Shown here in pieces: positions 6,856 through 8,293 of a stretch of 8,293 bases of DNA. The stretch is from assembly GCA_036272735.1 (NCBI GenBank), contig DATAYF010000103.1:1-8293 (forward strand), read 5' to 3'. Every line of letters begins with the position of its first letter. The stretch's first letter is position 1. Below the pieces are notes generated by a model, which worked only from the letters and a program-made list of their open reading frames with translations, did no database searches and had not been told where the DNA came from. The stretch comes from DATAYF01 sp036272735 (GTDB lineage: Bacteria > Chloroflexota > Ktedonobacteria > Ktedonobacterales > Ktedonobacteraceae). Position numbers and translations under genes: made by a program.

Positions 6856-7101
6856 ATGGTGACCAACCCGGCCAGCTATCATATTCGTGTCAAAGGCCAG
6901 ATAGGTCCTGAATGGTCCGAGTGGTTTGATGGCATGACCATCACCTCCGATGAGCACAACGAGACGCTCCTTTCCGGGCGAGTGCTTGATCAGGCAGCCC
7001 TTTATGGCATCTTGAACAAGATCCAGGCTCTGGGTCTCCCTCTGCTCTCGGTCTTGCGCGAGACACCACCCTCGTCGGAGCTGAGGACGCCTCCCACATG
7101 A
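6856..7101 (+). CDS. Small conserved hypothetical protein (WFDG...DQAALYG type)
   Basis: An 81-residue soluble protein. Its core (YHIRVKGQIGPEWSEWFDGM at 8-27, then TLLSGRVLDQAALYGIL and LGLPLLSV) matches a short-protein family I remember as common in Ktedonobacteria and other Chloroflexota, often as YxIRVxGxL...WsdWFdG...G.v.DQAALhGlL...LGLPLLSV. The family has no function that I know of. ATG 6856 is well supported by AGGGGAG (6841-6847), 8 nt upstream. The last 15 or so residues (RETPPSSELRTPPT) extend past the family core and look disordered. It follows the LuxR-type regulator by 163 bp and precedes a DinB-like gene by 55 bp, so it may belong to a unit controlled by that regulator. No signal peptide, membrane segment or catalytic motif is visible. 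Confidence 0.8.
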   Translation: MVTNPASYHIRVKGQIGPEWSEWFDGMTITSDEHNETLLSGRVLDQAALYGILNKIQALGLPLLSVLRETPPSSELRTPPT

Positions 7102-7156
7102 TGTCGAGCTGCATGCCCTCAAAGGAGAGCATGCTCGTTGAAAGGTAGATTTACAC

Positions 7157-7675
7157 ATGAACACCAATATCTCTGGTTCTACAACACTGATGACCACTCT
7201 TGCTGATCGCACAGCCTTGCGCGCCCAATTGGAGGAAACGAGGACGGCCTACCACGCGCTGATGGAGTCTCTGACCGATGCGGATTGGAACCAAAAAACA
7301 CGCTCGACCGCGTGGACGGTTGGGGAGGTGATGACCCACCTTGCCGACACGCTCGCGGACAAGCCAGCGGCGATTGCCTCTGTGCGTCGAGGGAAAAATT
7401 TCTTAAATCTTCCACCAGCCCTTCACTGGCTGACGCCGAGAATCGGATATCTGATGGTGAAACAGAGCGCGCGCCGCCAAACACGCCAAACGATTCTCGC
7501 CCGCTACGACCAGGCCTACTCAGCACTGCTGGCAACCTTTGATGGGATCAAAGACCAGGAATGGAAGCTGGGAGCCTTTTGCTACGGGGAGGGGTACAAA
7601 ACGATTCTTGAGGTGTGCCAGATGGTAGTGAGTCACTTTCAGGAACATGCGGCTCAGATTGCCACACGGGAGTGA
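7157..7675 (+). CDS. DinB-like / maleylpyruvate isomerase-type four-helix protein
   Basis: A 172-residue protein with the layout of the DinB-like metalloenzyme fold (DinB, YfiT, mycothiol-dependent isomerases): a first helix RAQLEETRTAYHALMESL (22-39) followed by DADWNQKT, then TAWTVGEVMTHLAD (51-64) with the first metal ligand H61, and a final helix SHFQEHAAQI (159-168) giving H160 and H164. This H...HxxxH set is the usual three-His site. Members typically act as metal-dependent thiol-transfer or isomerase enzymes in low-molecular-weight thiol chemistry or detoxification; the substrate cannot be told. ATG 7157 has GAAAGG 11 nt upstream. ATG 7190 is a possible alternative and would remove a non-conserved N-terminus. 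The downstream membrane-protein remnant starts 66 bp after its stop. Confidence 0.8.
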   Translation: MNTNISGSTTLMTTLADRTALRAQLEETRTAYHALMESLTDADWNQKTRSTAWTVGEVMTHLADTLADKPAAIASVRRGKNFLNLPPALHWLTPRIGYLMVKQSARRQTRQTILARYDQAYSALLATFDGIKDQEWKLGAFCYGEGYKTILEVCQMVVSHFQEHAAQIATRE

Positions 7676-7741
7676 ACCAGAGGGTAGCGCGGGAAGGCAG
7701 GCTTGCTCGTCGCGGATCACGCGAGAAGGAGAGAAAAAATC

Positions 7742-7971
7742 ATGTGGAGTCTGATTGTCATTCAATAGCTACACGTGTTCTTGGGCATTTTCTGGTTCGG
7801 CAGCACGTTGTACCTGGACTTCGTGGTCATTCCTACGGTCACAAGTCTGCCAGCTTTCAGCAGCAACGGAGCGTTTCTAAGCCGTTAAGCACGTTCTCCG
7901 AGCGCGTGATCATCCCTGCCGCAATCCTGGTCATCGTCCTCGGTCTCCTCCGGGGGTTCTGTCAGAACTGA
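7742..7971 (+). pseudogene. Pseudogene of a small multi-helix membrane protein
   Basis: ATG 7742, 10 nt after AAGGAG (7726-7731), begins MWSLIVIQ, then hits TAG 7766-7768. The same frame goes on LHVFLGIFWFGSTLYLDFVV and IPTVTSLP, a hydrophobic segment typical of small membrane proteins with a 'WLHVFxGIFWFG' start (DUF2269/CopD-like; tentative). The stop sits where relatives have Trp, so TGG to TAG is likely. Near 7850-7852 the homologous reading moves frame, consistent with one lost base, and resumes as SFQQQRSVSKPLSTFSERV and IIPAAILVIVLGLLRG, a second hydrophobic helix, ending at TGA 7969-7971 without the expected later helices. Three separate lesions make a functional product unlikely. The good ribosome-binding site shows it was once a translated gene, probably of the same unit as the DinB-like gene. 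Confidence 0.7.
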
Positions 7972-8012
7972 GAACACAGAAGTCCATCGTGGGAATCGAA
8001 TGCTGAGATAGT

Positions 8013-8293
8013 GCGGCTCTCGCTAGAGAGCGGCTTGTATCGATGCCTTCAAGGCGGTAAGCTGACCAAGGAAAGTTCGTCGCTGCTCTGAGCGTGAGGA
8101 CAGTTCCTCCCTGGTGGAGCGTGGACGAAGATAGTTCCGTCCTTCGTCAAAGGCAGAACAGAAACGAGCAGCCGAGCCAACGTTTCCGAAGCCATGCATG
8201 GGATACTACCGTGGCTTGACTCCCCGATGGTCCCGGCTTTAGGCGATTATTGAGATATTTGTTGGTTCGATGGAGCATCTGATCGCCTGGTGT
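8013..8293 (+). ncRNA. Candidate structured RNA, possibly an IscB-associated omega RNA (HEARO), cut by the window end
   Basis: No coding signal, but perfect short stems follow one another: GCTCTC/GAGAGC (8016-8021, 8026-8031), GCCTT/AAGGC (8045-8049, 8051-8055), GAGGA/TCCTC (8096-8100, 8105-8109), GACGAAG/CTTCGTC (8124-8130, 8142-8148), GAAACG/CGTTTC (8161-8166, 8181-8186) and AAGCCA/TGGCTT (8189-8194, 8212-8217). TTCGTC at 8076-8081 can also pair with 8124-8129, giving a possible junction or pseudoknot. The opening GGCTCTC hairpin followed by GGCTT and a small GC hairpin resembles the remembered scaffold of the OgeuIscB omega RNA, whose guide lies just 5' of a GGCTCT hairpin. Omega RNAs direct IscB/IsrB nucleases, and Ktedonobacter is known to carry many. 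The nuclease gene is not in the window. A group II intron 5' end (GTGCG at 8011) is an alternative. Both comparisons are from memory. Confidence 0.4.

Noticed and set aside
8011..8293. Group II intron 5' end (GTGCG at 8011 followed by stem-rich sequence)
   Set aside because: Possible, but GTGCG alone is weak and no intron domain V or reverse transcriptase can be seen; the hairpin order fits an omega RNA better. Kept as the alternative.

Overview
This window looks like chromosomal DNA of a Ktedonobacteria-type Chloroflexota. That assignment is inferred from gene families remembered from that group: a very large MalT-like LuxR regulator with an extra N-terminal domain, a small 'WFDG...DQAALYG' protein, tandem GGS/DxD nucleotidyltransferases and an ISL3 transposase remnant. 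No database was searched. All recognisable genes are on the + strand, and several are damaged, so this is accessory DNA in decay.

Layout. 1-187: AT-rich, nothing recognised. 188-456: 5' fragment of an ISL3-family transposase with a nonsense codon, a 5-bp tandem duplication and a lost 3' part. 457-735: nothing recognised. 736-2274: two paralogous nucleotidyltransferase genes in a probable operon behind a candidate sigma-70 promoter. The second has an amber stop where its paralogue has Trp, and its frame continues for 22 family-like codons. 2275-2686: mostly unassigned, with one unrecognised small ORF overlapping the next start by ATGA. 2687-3259: complete RraA / HMG-aldolase-like gene. 3260-3587: candidate promoter whose -10 lies inside a 10-bp inverted repeat. 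3588-6692: 1034-residue LuxR/MalT-type STAND regulator. 6693-6855: inverted repeat and weak promoter. 6856-7101: small conserved hypothetical protein. 7157-7675: DinB-like protein with an intact three-His metal site. 7742-7971: membrane-protein pseudogene (amber at a Trp position, one-base frameshift, truncated 3' end).

7972-8293 has no coding signal but carries a dense series of perfect short stems. From about 8013 it resembles the scaffold of an IscB-associated omega RNA (HEARO RNA). If so, the window ends inside the 5' part of an IS200/IS605-type IscB/IsrB element whose nuclease gene should lie just beyond 8293. A group II intron domain I is the main alternative.

Functionally, the large regulator probably senses a ligand through its STAND/TPR core and binds DNA through its C-terminal HTH. 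It may control itself and the small-protein/DinB/membrane-protein genes behind it; the inverted repeats before both units are candidate operators. The nucleotidyltransferase pair looks like a separate module related to AbiEii/MNT-type enzymes. The RraA-like gene appears independent.
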